A stretch of 64,000 nucleotides of DNA, from assembly GCF_000311845.1 (NCBI RefSeq), contig NZ_HE978574.1:1339346-1403345 (forward strand), given 5' to 3'. The DNA comes from Enorma massiliensis phI (GTDB lineage Bacteria > Actinomycetota > Coriobacteriia > Coriobacteriales > Coriobacteriaceae). The notes beneath the pieces were generated by a model, which was given only the letters and a program-made list of their open reading frames with translations, made no database searches and was not told where the DNA came from. This document shows, one piece after another, positions 35,140 through 42,916 of this stretch (position 1 is the first letter of the stretch; every line of letters starts with the position of its first letter). Both the position numbers and the translations under genes were made by a program.

Positions 35140-35660
35140 CTCACGAGCGTCTCCTCACCGAAGCGGTAAAGCTCTTCGTCGGTACGGGTGAGGCCCATAC
35201 CACGGTCGATGCAAAAGAGGATGATGGCGTCTCGCCGGTCCTTGCAGTAGAGCTCGTTTGCGCCGGCCGCCTTGAGCAGCCGGTTAGTCTCGACCAAATC
35301 GCACCCGAGCGCGAACGCGAGCTGCAGCACCTTATCGCGCGTGGGGTTACGCTGCCCCTTGAAGATCTGATAGCCGAAGGTCTCGTTGATACCAGCCTCA
35401 CGCACCACATCCGCGCGGCGAAGGCCCTTCTCGGCAAGCAACTGGTTCAGGTACTCGGAAAGCGTTCGATGGCCGATGTTATATGCCTCGGTAAACTCGA
35501 TGGGGCTCGAGACAGTGAGTAGCTCATGCAGCAGCTCATCAGTGAGGGGCTCTTCCGCAGACGTGACTGCGGAGCCGCTCGCATGCGCGCCCGCACCCCG
35601 ATGCGCGCTACCCTGCGAAGCGCCCGCCTCCGAAACTCCCGCATTCATCTTCCACGTCAT
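35136..35660 (-). CDS. XRE-family helix-turn-helix protein
   Basis: About 174 aa. The C-terminal half holds an XRE-type DNA-binding domain: LSEYLNQLLAEKGLRRADVVREAGIN...FGYQIFKGQRNPTRDKVLQLAFALGCDLVETNRLL, then a tail RRDAIILFCIDRGMGLTRTDEELYRFGEE. The first 60 residues are Ala/Gly/Ser-rich. The open frame runs back to 35918, across a strong hairpin and into the Ltp gene; ATG 35660 (MTWKMNAG) follows GAGGGGCGAAG and is preferred, with ATG 35708 as second choice. The stop codon is provided by the end of the adjoining repeat element. Probably a transcription regulator; target unknown. Confidence 0.75.
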   Translation of the reverse strand: MTWKMNAGVSEAGASQGSAHRGAGAHASGSAVTSAEEPLTDELLHELLTVSSPIEFTEAYNIGHRTLSEYLNQLLAEKGLRRADVVREAGINETFGYQIFKGQRNPTRDKVLQLAFALGCDLVETNRLLKAAGANELYCKDRRDAIILFCIDRGMGLTRTDEELYRFGEETLVS

Positions 35661-35732
35661 CGACTTCGCCCCTCGCCGCGACCGCTCCGTCTCTTCCTGC
35701 CCTACCATACCCCTTCTCGCCCGTTTCTGAGC

Positions 35733-35769
35733 GCGCGACCGGGCACGCGTCTCGCGCGCCCGGTCGCGC
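35733..35769. other. strong 12-bp hairpin before the XRE gene
   Basis: GCGCGACCGGGC (35733-35744) pairs perfectly with GCCCGGTCGCGC (35758-35769) around a 13-base loop. There is no T-run on either strand. It separates the Ltp-repeat gene from the XRE gene and could end the former transcript or serve as an operator. Confidence 0.5.
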
Positions 35770-35844
35770 CCACGATCCTCCGTCCGCGGGTGTAGGGTAA
35801 GCGGGCGCTTACCGTGGTACATATAGCCGTCTTTCGCCACTCGA

Positions 35845-36465
35845 TTAGAGGTTCGCGATAGCGTAATCCGCTTCTTCTTGCGTAAACTTTTCACCATATT
35901 CGGCGGTAAGTTGGTCACGAATCGCCTCGGAGGACATGCTCATCGTCTCCTGATACTCCCGAGCCTTGGCCAACGCGTTCGCATTCCAGTCTGCCTGAAT
36001 GTTGTCGACGGCGTATTGGGCCTCCTCGGAAGTGAATTGCTCTCCGTGCTCAGACGTCAGCTGGTCGTAAATACCCTGCTTCGACATGTGCATGGATTCA
36101 CTGTAGTCCTCAGCTTTAGCAAGGGCGTTCGCATTCCAGTCTGCCTCAACATTATCGACGGCGTATTGCGCTGCCTCAGGTTCAAACTGTCCACCGTATT
36201 CAGAAATGAGCTGGTCGTAGATTCCCTGCTTTGACATGTGCATAGAATCGCTGTACGTCTGCGCCTGATTGAGCGCCGAGACGTAGTCGGCCGGCACATC
36301 GGGCTCCGGGGCCTGCCCTTCGGCCTCATTCTCTTGCGTAGTTTGCTGAGCCTCAGGCTGCGCTTCCCCATCCTGGGAGTTGCCGTTTCCGGCAGACCCG
36401 AATGCCGCAATCGCGACCACCACAACGACGATGATTAGGATTATCTTTCCCTTGCCCTTTTTCAT
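35845..36465 (-). CDS. membrane-anchored protein with three Ltp repeats
   Basis: 206 aa. Basic start MKKGKGK, one hydrophobic span (IILIIVVVVVAIAAF), an acidic Gln/Glu/Pro linker, then three tandem repeats of about 47 residues: each has Y-S/Q-x-S/T-M-x-M-S-x-x-x-I-x-D-Q-L, a Y/H-G-x-x-F core and an A-x-YA-x-x-N end. This is the Ltp (host cell surface-exposed lipoprotein) repeat, known from a Streptococcus phage protein that blocks superinfection. There is no lipobox cysteine, so it is anchored by the span rather than by lipid. ATG 36465 has TGGAGG six bases upstream; the longer frame to 36519 was rejected. Confidence 0.82.
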   Translation of the reverse strand: MKKGKGKIILIIVVVVVAIAAFGSAGNGNSQDGEAQPEAQQTTQENEAEGQAPEPDVPADYVSALNQAQTYSDSMHMSKQGIYDQLISEYGGQFEPEAAQYAVDNVEADWNANALAKAEDYSESMHMSKQGIYDQLTSEHGEQFTSEEAQYAVDNIQADWNANALAKAREYQETMSMSSEAIRDQLTAEYGEKFTQEEADYAIANL

Positions 36466-37075
36466 GCTTGCCTCCAAATCAATTACGCAGCTACAAAACG
36501 CTGCCAAACCGCATGGCATATTCTGAGGAATCGCAGAGGCGATTTCATTAGCTCCGAGCTAAGAGGGGCGCCATTTCTGCTTTACAACGCCGCGCACTCC
36601 AATCTGAACCCGCGCTGCACTCCGCGCAGGAGAAGTCGGGAAAACCGATGCAGGTGCCGACCTGCCAAAATCCTCTCGGATCGAGGCCGCACCGCAGCCA
36701 TAGGACAAGGTTTCAACTTTTGGGCACTTTAGATGGTCCTGGCAAAGTATGGGCACTCAGAGCAAGCCTTCTACCTGGGCTTTTCGTGAGAGCCAACCCC
36801 TTGATACTTTGAGATACGTCCTGCAAGTGCCCAAAAGTTGAAAATCGATATATCAAACCCCGGAAGATCGATTAATCGAGCCCCGGATACAAAGCACCTC
36901 GTCGCAAAGACGAGCCAGCAACGGTTGTTTCCGGAGCATACGCACGAAACAAGCACTGAGTTCAAATCAATTGAAGCGCTTTAATTTGCCGAAGACAAGA
37001 ATTCTGCCGTTTACCGAGCTATATCTTGCTAGAATTGCGGATGTAGGGTAAGTCACCAGTCACAAGGAGAGACAC
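36466..37075. other. 610-base intergenic region between the Ltp and adhE genes
   Basis: No gene is seen. It contains inverted-repeat element copy 3 (36711-36843). Near its end, before adhE, TAGAAT (37030-37035) is a candidate -10, but a -35 at proper distance is not clear; AAGGAGAGACAC is the adhE ribosome binding site. Divergent promoters for both genes must lie here. Confidence 0.5.
36711..36843. repeat. inverted-repeat intergenic element, copy 3 (subfamily B)
   Basis: Arms TTTCAACTTTTGGGCACTT (36711-36729) and the exact complement (36825-36843), 19 bp, around 95 bases. The arms are identical to copy 1; the interior is different from subfamily A but shares blocks with the reverse complement of copy 4 (AAAGTATCA, GGTA..A.GGCTTGC). 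The outer arms seen in copies 1 and 2 are not recognisable here. Confidence 0.82.
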
Positions 37076-39721
37076 ATGGTGAAAAAGGCATCGGCACCTG
37101 CCGTCCCCGAGGTCATCGACTCCGTCGATGCGCTCGAGGCCAAGCTGGCCGACATGCGCCGCGCGCAGGCGATTTTCGCGACCTACACGCAGGAGCAGGT
37201 CGACAATATCTTCTTCGAGGCGGCCATGGCAGCCAACAAGCAGCGCATCCCGCTGGCCAAGATGGCCGTCGAGGAGACCAAGCGCGGCGTCCTCGAGGAT
37301 AAGGTCATCAAGAACCACTACGCGGCCGAGTACATCTACAACGCGTACAAGAACACCAAGACCTGCGGCGTGCTCGAGCATGACGAGGCCTACGGCATCA
37401 CCAAGATCGCCGAGCCTATCGGCATCGTGGGCGCGGTCATCCCGACCACTAACCCCACTTCGACCGCGATCTTCAAGACCCTCATCTGCCTGAAGACCCG
37501 CAACGCCATCATCATCTCCCCGCACCCCGCGGCAGCCAAGTGCACCATCGCGGCCGCCAAGGTCGTCTACGAGGCCGCCGTCAAGGCCGGCGCGCCCGAG
37601 GGCATCATCGGCTGGATCGATCAGCCCACCCTCGAGCTCACGAGCAAGCTCATGAGCGACGTTGACATCATCCTGGCCACCGGTGGCCCCGGCATGGTCA
37701 AGTCCGCCTACTCCTCCGGCAAGCCCGCCCTCGGCGTCGGCGCCGGTAACACCCCGGTCGTGATCGACGAGACCGCCGACATCCTCAACGCGGTCAACTC
37801 CATCATCCACTCCAAGACCTTCGACAACGGCATGATCTGCGCTTCCGAGCAGTCCGTGACCGTGCTCGATTCCATCTACGACAAGGTCAAGGCCGAGTTC
37901 GAGTACCGCGGCTGCTACTTCGTCAAGAAGGGCAAGGAGCTTGAGGCCCTGCGCGAGGCCATGTTCAAGAACGGCGCCCTCGACCACCGCATCCCCGGCC
38001 AGTCCGCCGCCTCCATCGCGGCCCTCGCCGGCATCAAGGTTCCCGAGCGCACCAAGATCCTCATCGCTGAGGTCACCTCGACCGACCCGATGAAGGAAGA
38101 GTTCTCGCACGAGAAGCTCTCCCCCGTCCTCGCCATGTACCATGCCAAGGACTTCCAGGAGGCCGTGGACAAGGCTGAGCACCTCGTGCTCGCCGGCGGC
38201 CCGGGCCACACCGCGTCCCTCTACGTGCATCCCGCCGAGAAGGAGAAGATCGCCCTCTTCGAGAAGACCATGAAGGCCTGCCGCATCGTCATCAACACCC
38301 CCTCCAGCCAGGGCGGCATCGGCGACCTGTACAACTTCGGCATGAAGCCGTCCCTCACGCTGGGCTGCGGCTCCTGGGGTGGCAACTCCGTCTCCGAGAA
38401 CGTTGGGGTGAAGCACTTGCTCAACATCAAGACCGTGGCAGAGCGCCGCGAGAACATGCTCTGGTTCCGCACGCCGGAGAAGGTGTACTTCAAGAAGGGC
38501 TGCACGCCCGTCGCCATCGACGAGCTCGGCCGCGTCATGGGCAAGAAGCGCGCCTTCATCGTCACCGACTCCTTCCTCTACAAGAACGGCAACTGCCGCC
38601 AGATCGAGGACAAGCTCGACGAGCTGGGCATCGCCCACGACGCGTTCTACGACATCTGCCCGGATCCGCGCCTGCAGGATGCCGAGAAGGGCGTCGAGCG
38701 CATGAAGCTCTTCGAGCCTGACCTGATCATCGCCGTGGGCGGCGGCTCCGCTATGGACGCCGGCAAGATCATGTGGCTCATGTACGAGCACCCCGAGTGC
38801 AAGTTTGAGGACATGGCCATGGACTTCATGGACATCCGCAAGCGCGTCTTCACCTTCCCCGAGATGGGCAAGAAGGCCTACTTCGTGGCCGTCCCGACCT
38901 CTTCGGGTACCGGTTCCGAGGTGACCCCGTTCGCCATCATCACCGACGCCAACACCGGCATCAAGTGGCCGATCACCGACTACGCGCTCATGCCGAACAT
39001 GGCCATCGTCGATGCTGACAACGCCATGACCGCCCCTAAGGGCCTCACTTGCGCCTCCGGTATCGACGTCATGACCCACGCCATCGAGTCCTACGTCTCC
39101 ATCATGGCCTCCGACTACAGCCGTGGCCTCTCCATGCGCGCTGCCAAGCTCGTGTTCGAGAACCTCCCCGCTGCCTACGAGAAGGGTGCCGCCGATCCGC
39201 ACGCCCGCGAGGAGATGCACAACGCCTCCTGCCTCGCCGGCATGGCCTTCGCCAACGCGTTCCTCGGCCTCAACCACTCCATGGCCCACAAGCTGGGTGC
39301 ATACCACCACATCCCGCACGGCCTGGCCAACGCCGTCATCCTCACCCGCGTCATGCGCTACAACGCTGCCGAGAAGCCGGTCAAGATGGGCACCTTCTCG
39401 CAGTATCAGTACCCGCACGCGCTGCACGACTACGCCGAGCTCGGCCGTTACTGCGGCTGCACGGGCAAGGACGACCGCGAGGTGTTCGAGAACTTCCTGC
39501 AGAAGCTCGAGGACCTCATGGATCAGATCGGCATCAAGAAGACCATCGCCGAGTACGGCGTCGACGAGAAGTACTTCCTCGAGACGCTCGACGAGATGAC
39601 CGAGAACGCCTTCAACGACCAGTGCACCGGCGCGAACCCCCGTTACCCGCTCATGAGCGAGATCAAGGAGCTCTACCTCGACGCTTACTACGGCCGTGAG
39701 CCGCAGTCCTACGAGGCGTAA
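37076..39721 (+). CDS. adhE: bifunctional aldehyde-alcohol dehydrogenase AdhE
   Basis: Reduces acetyl-CoA to acetaldehyde and then ethanol, regenerating NAD in fermentation; forms long filaments (spirosomes) in known cases. 881 aa, standard length. The N-terminal CoA-acylating aldehyde dehydrogenase has VIPTTNPTST and the catalytic cysteine in DNGMICASEQS (Cys 255); the C-terminal iron-dependent alcohol dehydrogenase has VPTSSGTGSEVTPFAII, GIDVMTHAIESYVS and the metal-binding histidines in GLNHSMAHKLGAYHHIPHG. Strong ribosome binding site AAGGAGA. Codon use is very biased, as expected of a highly expressed gene. Confidence 0.97.
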   Translation: MVKKASAPAVPEVIDSVDALEAKLADMRRAQAIFATYTQEQVDNIFFEAAMAANKQRIPLAKMAVEETKRGVLEDKVIKNHYAAEYIYNAYKNTKTCGVLEHDEAYGITKIAEPIGIVGAVIPTTNPTSTAIFKTLICLKTRNAIIISPHPAAAKCTIAAAKVVYEAAVKAGAPEGIIGWIDQPTLELTSKLMSDVDIILATGGPGMVKSAYSSGKPALGVGAGNTPVVIDETADILNAVNSIIHSKTFDNGMICASEQSVTVLDSIYDKVKAEFEYRGCYFVKKGKELEALREAMFKNGALDHRIPGQSAASIAALAGIKVPERTKILIAEVTSTDPMKEEFSHEKLSPVLAMYHAKDFQEAVDKAEHLVLAGGPGHTASLYVHPAEKEKIALFEKTMKACRIVINTPSSQGGIGDLYNFGMKPSLTLGCGSWGGNSVSENVGVKHLLNIKTVAERRENMLWFRTPEKVYFKKGCTPVAIDELGRVMGKKRAFIVTDSFLYKNGNCRQIEDKLDELGIAHDAFYDICPDPRLQDAEKGVERMKLFEPDLIIAVGGGSAMDAGKIMWLMYEHPECKFEDMAMDFMDIRKRVFTFPEMGKKAYFVAVPTSSGTGSEVTPFAIITDANTGIKWPITDYALMPNMAIVDADNAMTAPKGLTCASGIDVMTHAIESYVSIMASDYSRGLSMRAAKLVFENLPAAYEKGAADPHAREEMHNASCLAGMAFANAFLGLNHSMAHKLGAYHHIPHGLANAVILTRVMRYNAAEKPVKMGTFSQYQYPHALHDYAELGRYCGCTGKDDREVFENFLQKLEDLMDQIGIKKTIAEYGVDEKYFLETLDEMTENAFNDQCTGANPRYPLMSEIKELYLDAYYGREPQSYEA

Positions 39722-39763
39722 GCACTGATCGCTTCCTGAACGCATCTTCGTTCACCTAACGTT

Positions 39764-39800
39764 ACGCGCCGTTCGCCGTCAAAGCGAGCGGCGCGTTTCG
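39764..39800 (+). terminator. intrinsic terminator after adhE
   Basis: ACGCGCC (39764-39770) with TTCGC beyond pairs with GCGAGC and GGCGCGT (39790-39796), followed by TTTCG. Stem is GC-rich and the T-run short. Located 43 bases after the adhE stop. Confidence 0.7.
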
Positions 39801-39851
39801 TATCTGGGTACCATTAAGTCAGGTTCACCCTACTGAAAGGACGGTTGCGTA

Positions 39852-40619
39852 ATGATTCTCCCTGAGACCAAGACTGAGCTTGTCCGTCGCGGCAACAAGG
39901 TCGTTTACGACCTGGGCGATAAGATCGCCAAGGTGTTCAACGAGACCAAGCCCGTCTCCGACGTGTTTAACGAGGCGCTGAACCTCGCCCGCATCAACGA
40001 ATGCGGAATCCGCTCGCCGAAGGCACTCGAGGTCACCAAGCTCGAAGGCGATGAAGCCGGCTGGGCGCTCATCACCACCAAGGTCCCCGGCGTCACCCTC
40101 GCCGAGAAGATCGAGGCCGAGCCCCAGCGTTTTGGCGAGTACCTTGAGCAGTTCGTCGATCTGCAGATCGAAATTCACGGGTACACGTCTCCCCTCCTCA
40201 ACCGCCAGGATGACAAGTACGCCCGCATGATCAATTCGCTCGAGGCGATCAATGCGACCACGCGCTACAACCTTCTCGAGCGCCTCGATGGCCTCAAGAA
40301 GGGCACCGCGGTGTGCCACGGCGATTTCAACCCCTCGAACGTGATCGTGAGCGAAGACGGCACGCTCTCGGTGTGCGACTGGGCGCATGCCACCCAGGGC
40401 GCTCCCGCGGCAGACGTCGCCATGACCTATCTGCTCTTCTCGCTGACGAGCAAGGAGCAGGCGGAGGCCTACCTTGATACGTACTGCGAGCGCGCCGACA
40501 TGGCCAAGCAGATCGTGCGTCAGTGGCTGCCCGTCATCGCCGCCTCCGAGCTCGCGCGCAAGCGCAAGGTTAACGAGGAGTTCCTGATGAGCTGGGTTGA
40601 TGTGTTCGATTACCAGTAA
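39852..40619 (+). CDS. aminoglycoside/choline-kinase-fold phosphotransferase
   Basis: 255 aa, APH-fold small-molecule kinase. Marks: RGNKVVYDLGDKIAKVF (nucleotide-binding strand and lysine), catalytic loop CHGDFNPSNVIV (His 156 to Val 166) and the metal-binding VCDWAHA (Asp 176). The family phosphorylates small molecules (choline, sugars, homoserine, antibiotics); substrate not inferable, and nothing suggests drug resistance. ATG 39852 with GAAAGGA upstream. Stands alone between the adhE terminator and a large nested hairpin. Confidence 0.8.
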   Translation: MILPETKTELVRRGNKVVYDLGDKIAKVFNETKPVSDVFNEALNLARINECGIRSPKALEVTKLEGDEAGWALITTKVPGVTLAEKIEAEPQRFGEYLEQFVDLQIEIHGYTSPLLNRQDDKYARMINSLEAINATTRYNLLERLDGLKKGTAVCHGDFNPSNVIVSEDGTLSVCDWAHATQGAPAADVAMTYLLFSLTSKEQAEAYLDTYCERADMAKQIVRQWLPVIAASELARKRKVNEEFLMSWVDVFDYQ

Positions 40620-40636
40620 GGCGTAAGCTCCCGACG

Positions 40637-40720
40637 GAAGCCCCGCTTCCCTCTTCGCTGGTCCTCGGAACACGGCTTTGCCGTGTTCCTGCGGAATCGC
40701 TCAGAGGGAAGCGGGGCTTC
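40637..40720. terminator. nested double hairpin, element 1
   Basis: Outer stem GAAGCCCCGCTTCCCTC (40637-40653) with its exact complement at 40704-40720, 17 bp. Inside, a second perfect stem GGAACACGGC/GCCGTGTTCC (40667-40676, 40680-40689) with loop TTT. Linkers TTCGCT...GTCCTC and TGCGGAATCG match those of the element at 59281-59371, although the stems differ. Placed 17 bases after the phosphotransferase stop; may act as terminator though no long T-run follows. Confidence 0.75.
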
Positions 40721-40763
40721 CTGCGTTTACGGCTGGCATCTCAGCGGATGGGGGTCGTGGCGT

Positions 40764-40830
40764 TATTGGGCGGCATCGCTGCGCTCGCCGCGTGCGGGGC
40801 GGGGGGGCATCGCTGCGCTCGCCCCCAATA
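40764..40830. repeat. 18-bp direct repeat within a TATTGGG inverted repeat
   Basis: GGCATCGCTGCGCTCGCC occurs at 40772-40789 and 40806-40823, bounded by TATTGGG (40764-40770) and CCCAATA (40824-40830). A run of G lies between. No coding sense; function unknown. Confidence 0.7.
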
Positions 40831-40936
40831 GAAAACAGCCTTGGGTAAGGATTGCATAATTAACACGCAAAGGGATTGTTATATGCGTTGTTTTGAATAC
40901 GCATTGAAATGGACGAAAAGGGCGCTGGTTTGGTAT

Positions 40937-41092
40937 CCAAATATGCGCTAAATCGGTCTTTCTTCCTTGCATTTAGAGGTGTCCATTCTCAACCGTGCTG
41001 GTAGAGCGGGTTACGGCAAGCCTTATACCAGGTGTGTCAGAGAAACGCACCGACGAAATCCATGATGAATAACCGATTTAGCGCAAATTTGG
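40937..41092. repeat. 156-bp element with 21-bp terminal inverted repeat
   Basis: CCAAATATGCGCTAAATCGGT (written as two parts: CCAAATATGC and GCTAAATCGGT) at 40937-40957 is complementary to 41072-41092 with one mismatch. The interior of 114 bases has no ORF. It lies between two converging genes, where no promoter or leader is expected, so a small mobile element or an untranslated RNA is possible. The remaining bases of the 519-base gap (40620-41138) show only an ATGCGT/ACGCAT hairpin (40883-40904). Confidence 0.75.
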
Positions 41093-41138
41093 TTAGCAGG
41101 GCTGGCGAGAGGGGATCACTAAACCGAAAGCCGGCTGA

Positions 41139-41861
41139 TCAAGCGCCAGCGAAGTAGCCTTTGAATGCCCAGGCGGCAATGACGCCCTCGTGGCACATGA
41201 TGGCAGCGCCGTCTGAGTCGATCACGTTGGAAACTCCAAGATCAGAAAGGAGCGCGACGCGCTTGTGATCGAGGTTCCAGCGCATACCTCGCTCGGAGAC
41301 GACCGCCTCCACTGAAAGAGGGATGAACGTGAACCGCTCATCGCGATGGCAGGCAAGTTCCCAGCAATCCCCCGCCTTGAGGATACGCTGCACAAACGAA
41401 TCTTCCCAGACTTCAACGCAACCACTATATGCAGCGAGGCGGCCGAGCACTGCGAGGGCATGATCGGGCGCGCCACCCGACATGCATATACACCGCAGGT
41501 TGGCATCGGGCCAGCGGCGGGCAACCTCGGCGAGGGCCAGCCCCAAATCGGTATCGTCCTTATGGGGGTCGTAGCGCACCACATCGAAGCGGTGGGCAAG
41601 GCGCTCCCCCGCTACATCAACGGGAGCTTGGGAGGCGTTCGGCTCAGCGGCGCTCTCGGCAGCTCGAACGAGCCCGGCGCCGGCAGGGCTCACCGAATCA
41701 GCGTCTCCGCAGAAAAGATCGCACCTTATACCCGCCGCAAGCAGGGCATCAAGCCCGCGGTCGATTGCAATGACGGCAGAGCAATCTTTCGCCGCACGCC
41801 GCAGAGTATCGCCAGACGAGGGTTCGGGAGAACCTCCCACGAGCAGGACACGGTGCGTCAT
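41139..41861 (-). CDS. thiN: thiamine pyrophosphokinase
   Basis: Transfers pyrophosphate from ATP to thiamine to make the cofactor TPP. 240 aa; marks: VLLVGGSP at the start, IAIDRGLDALLAAGIRCDLFCGDADSVS (the GDxDS block), the essential KDDTDLGLAL, and GGAPDHALAVLGRL. C-terminal part has SVEAVVSERGMRWNLDH and SNVIDSDGAAIMCHEG, the TPK thiamine-binding domain pattern. Its ATG overlaps the stop of the HAD phosphatase gene upstream, so the two are co-translated. No TPP riboswitch was seen before the pair. Confidence 0.9.
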   Translation of the reverse strand: MTHRVLLVGGSPEPSSGDTLRRAAKDCSAVIAIDRGLDALLAAGIRCDLFCGDADSVSPAGAGLVRAAESAAEPNASQAPVDVAGERLAHRFDVVRYDPHKDDTDLGLALAEVARRWPDANLRCICMSGGAPDHALAVLGRLAAYSGCVEVWEDSFVQRILKAGDCWELACHRDERFTFIPLSVEAVVSERGMRWNLDHKRVALLSDLGVSNVIDSDGAAIMCHEGVIAAWAFKGYFAGA

Positions 41862-42595
41862 GAGCGCCCCTCCGCATCAAGGGAAAGGCTGCCACCCGCA
41901 TGAGAGGAAGCCGGATATTCCGCGATGCGTTTCAGCGAAAGCTCCTTGAATGAATCAATTGCAATATCCGCAAGGGAGAACACCTCTTCACGCGTGCCGC
42001 GCCCAGCGGGGTCAAAGATGCCTACCGTGTTGTAGCCAGCACGGCCCGCACTGAGCAAACCGAAGGGAGCATCCTCGAACACCCAGACATCGGAGCGGCT
42101 CACGTCGGCAAGGTTGCAGCGCTCGCAGGCGCGACGCAGGGCAAGATCGTACACATCGGGGTGCTCCTTCGAGCGACCCGCCTCACCGGTGGTTGTTACC
42201 TCAGGGAAAAACCGATCAAGCCCGTTGGCAGAAAGCCCCAGACGAACCAGATGAGCCGGCGTCGAAGTGGCGATAGCAAGAGCGATGCCCGCCTCTGATG
42301 CCGATTCGAGAAAGTCCACCACGCCGGGAAGAACCACGATGTTCTGAGAATACTCCTGCTCAAGCATGTCGTTAAAGCGATCGAGCACCTCTTTGCCGGA
42401 ATTTCCAACGCCCCAGGTCTCGTGATATGCCGCGCACTCATCCTCGAAAGACAGATGCTCGAACCGGGCAAAATCATCGGGCGTGGTTTCGACGCCGTAC
42501 GATGCAAGCAGCTTGGGTTGGCAGCTTAGCCACATGCCCATAGAATCGAGCAGAGTGCCGTCGCAGTCGAACACGAACACCGGGGGATACGCCAT
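41858..42595 (-). CDS. HAD-superfamily phosphatase (beta-phosphoglucomutase-like)
   Basis: 245 aa. HAD motifs: VFVFDCDGTLLDSM (motif I, both aspartates), ATSTPAHL (motif II serine/threonine), and VWVFEDAPFGLLSAGRAGYNTVGI (motif IV); the small helical cap lies between motifs I and II. The same frame stays open for 1.3 kb upstream through the antisense of glgB, but that part is a shadow. ATG 42595 was chosen on homology and a GAAGG nine bases before; ATG 42658 is an alternative. Could be a beta-phosphoglucomutase, phosphoglycolate-type or general sugar phosphatase. Confidence 0.83.
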   Translation of the reverse strand: MAYPPVFVFDCDGTLLDSMGMWLSCQPKLLASYGVETTPDDFARFEHLSFEDECAAYHETWGVGNSGKEVLDRFNDMLEQEYSQNIVVLPGVVDFLESASEAGIALAIATSTPAHLVRLGLSANGLDRFFPEVTTTGEAGRSKEHPDVYDLALRRACERCNLADVSRSDVWVFEDAPFGLLSAGRAGYNTVGIFDPAGRGTREEVFSLADIAIDSFKELSLKRIAEYPASSHAGGSLSLDAEGRS

Positions 42596-42916
42596 AGCTC
42601 GGGCCTTCCAATCTTCGCACGGGCGCGCGGCGCCCCAGCAGGTCACAAACGCCGCCATGGTACCACACCAAGCCCGCAGCAAGGTTAGGAGAACGCAAGC
42701 ATCGGGGTATATTTCAGCCAACCGCACGCCTACGAAACAATAGCTACCGCCCCTCGGCTTACTGGGTAAACAGAGCTCCTCCGGTGGTATCCTAGACACG
42801 TCCAGGTTCCACTTGCCTCTGCTCGTGGAACAGAATCGATCGTTATGCTGAGGCACTCCGGAACCCGCGACAACTCTATCGATGGCGGTACGCCGCCCTG
42901 ACGATTGGAAGTGCGC
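42596..42916. promoter_or_regulatory. divergent region between the HAD gene and glgB
   Basis: 321 bases, no gene. Contains a 7-bp perfect inverted repeat GTTCCAC (42806-42812) and GTGGAAC (42825-42831), 12 bases apart, about 85 bases before glgB and beside TTGCCT (42813-42818): an operator-like arrangement for the glycogen genes. No clear -10 was found. Confidence 0.4.

Noticed and set aside
36480-36507. TTGGCA-N16-TAATTG promoter before the Ltp gene
   Set aside because: Transcription would start inside or just before the ribosome binding site, leaving almost no leader.
37019-39745. 908-codon open frame antisense to adhE
   Set aside because: Shadow of a highly biased GC-rich gene; translation is Val/Leu/Gly/Asp-rich with no family motif, while the plus strand encodes complete AdhE.
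40980-41030. Possible tRNA-like fragment (GCTGGTAGAGCGG)
   Set aside because: Resembles a D-arm by chance, but no acceptor stem, anticodon arm or T-arm could be built around it.
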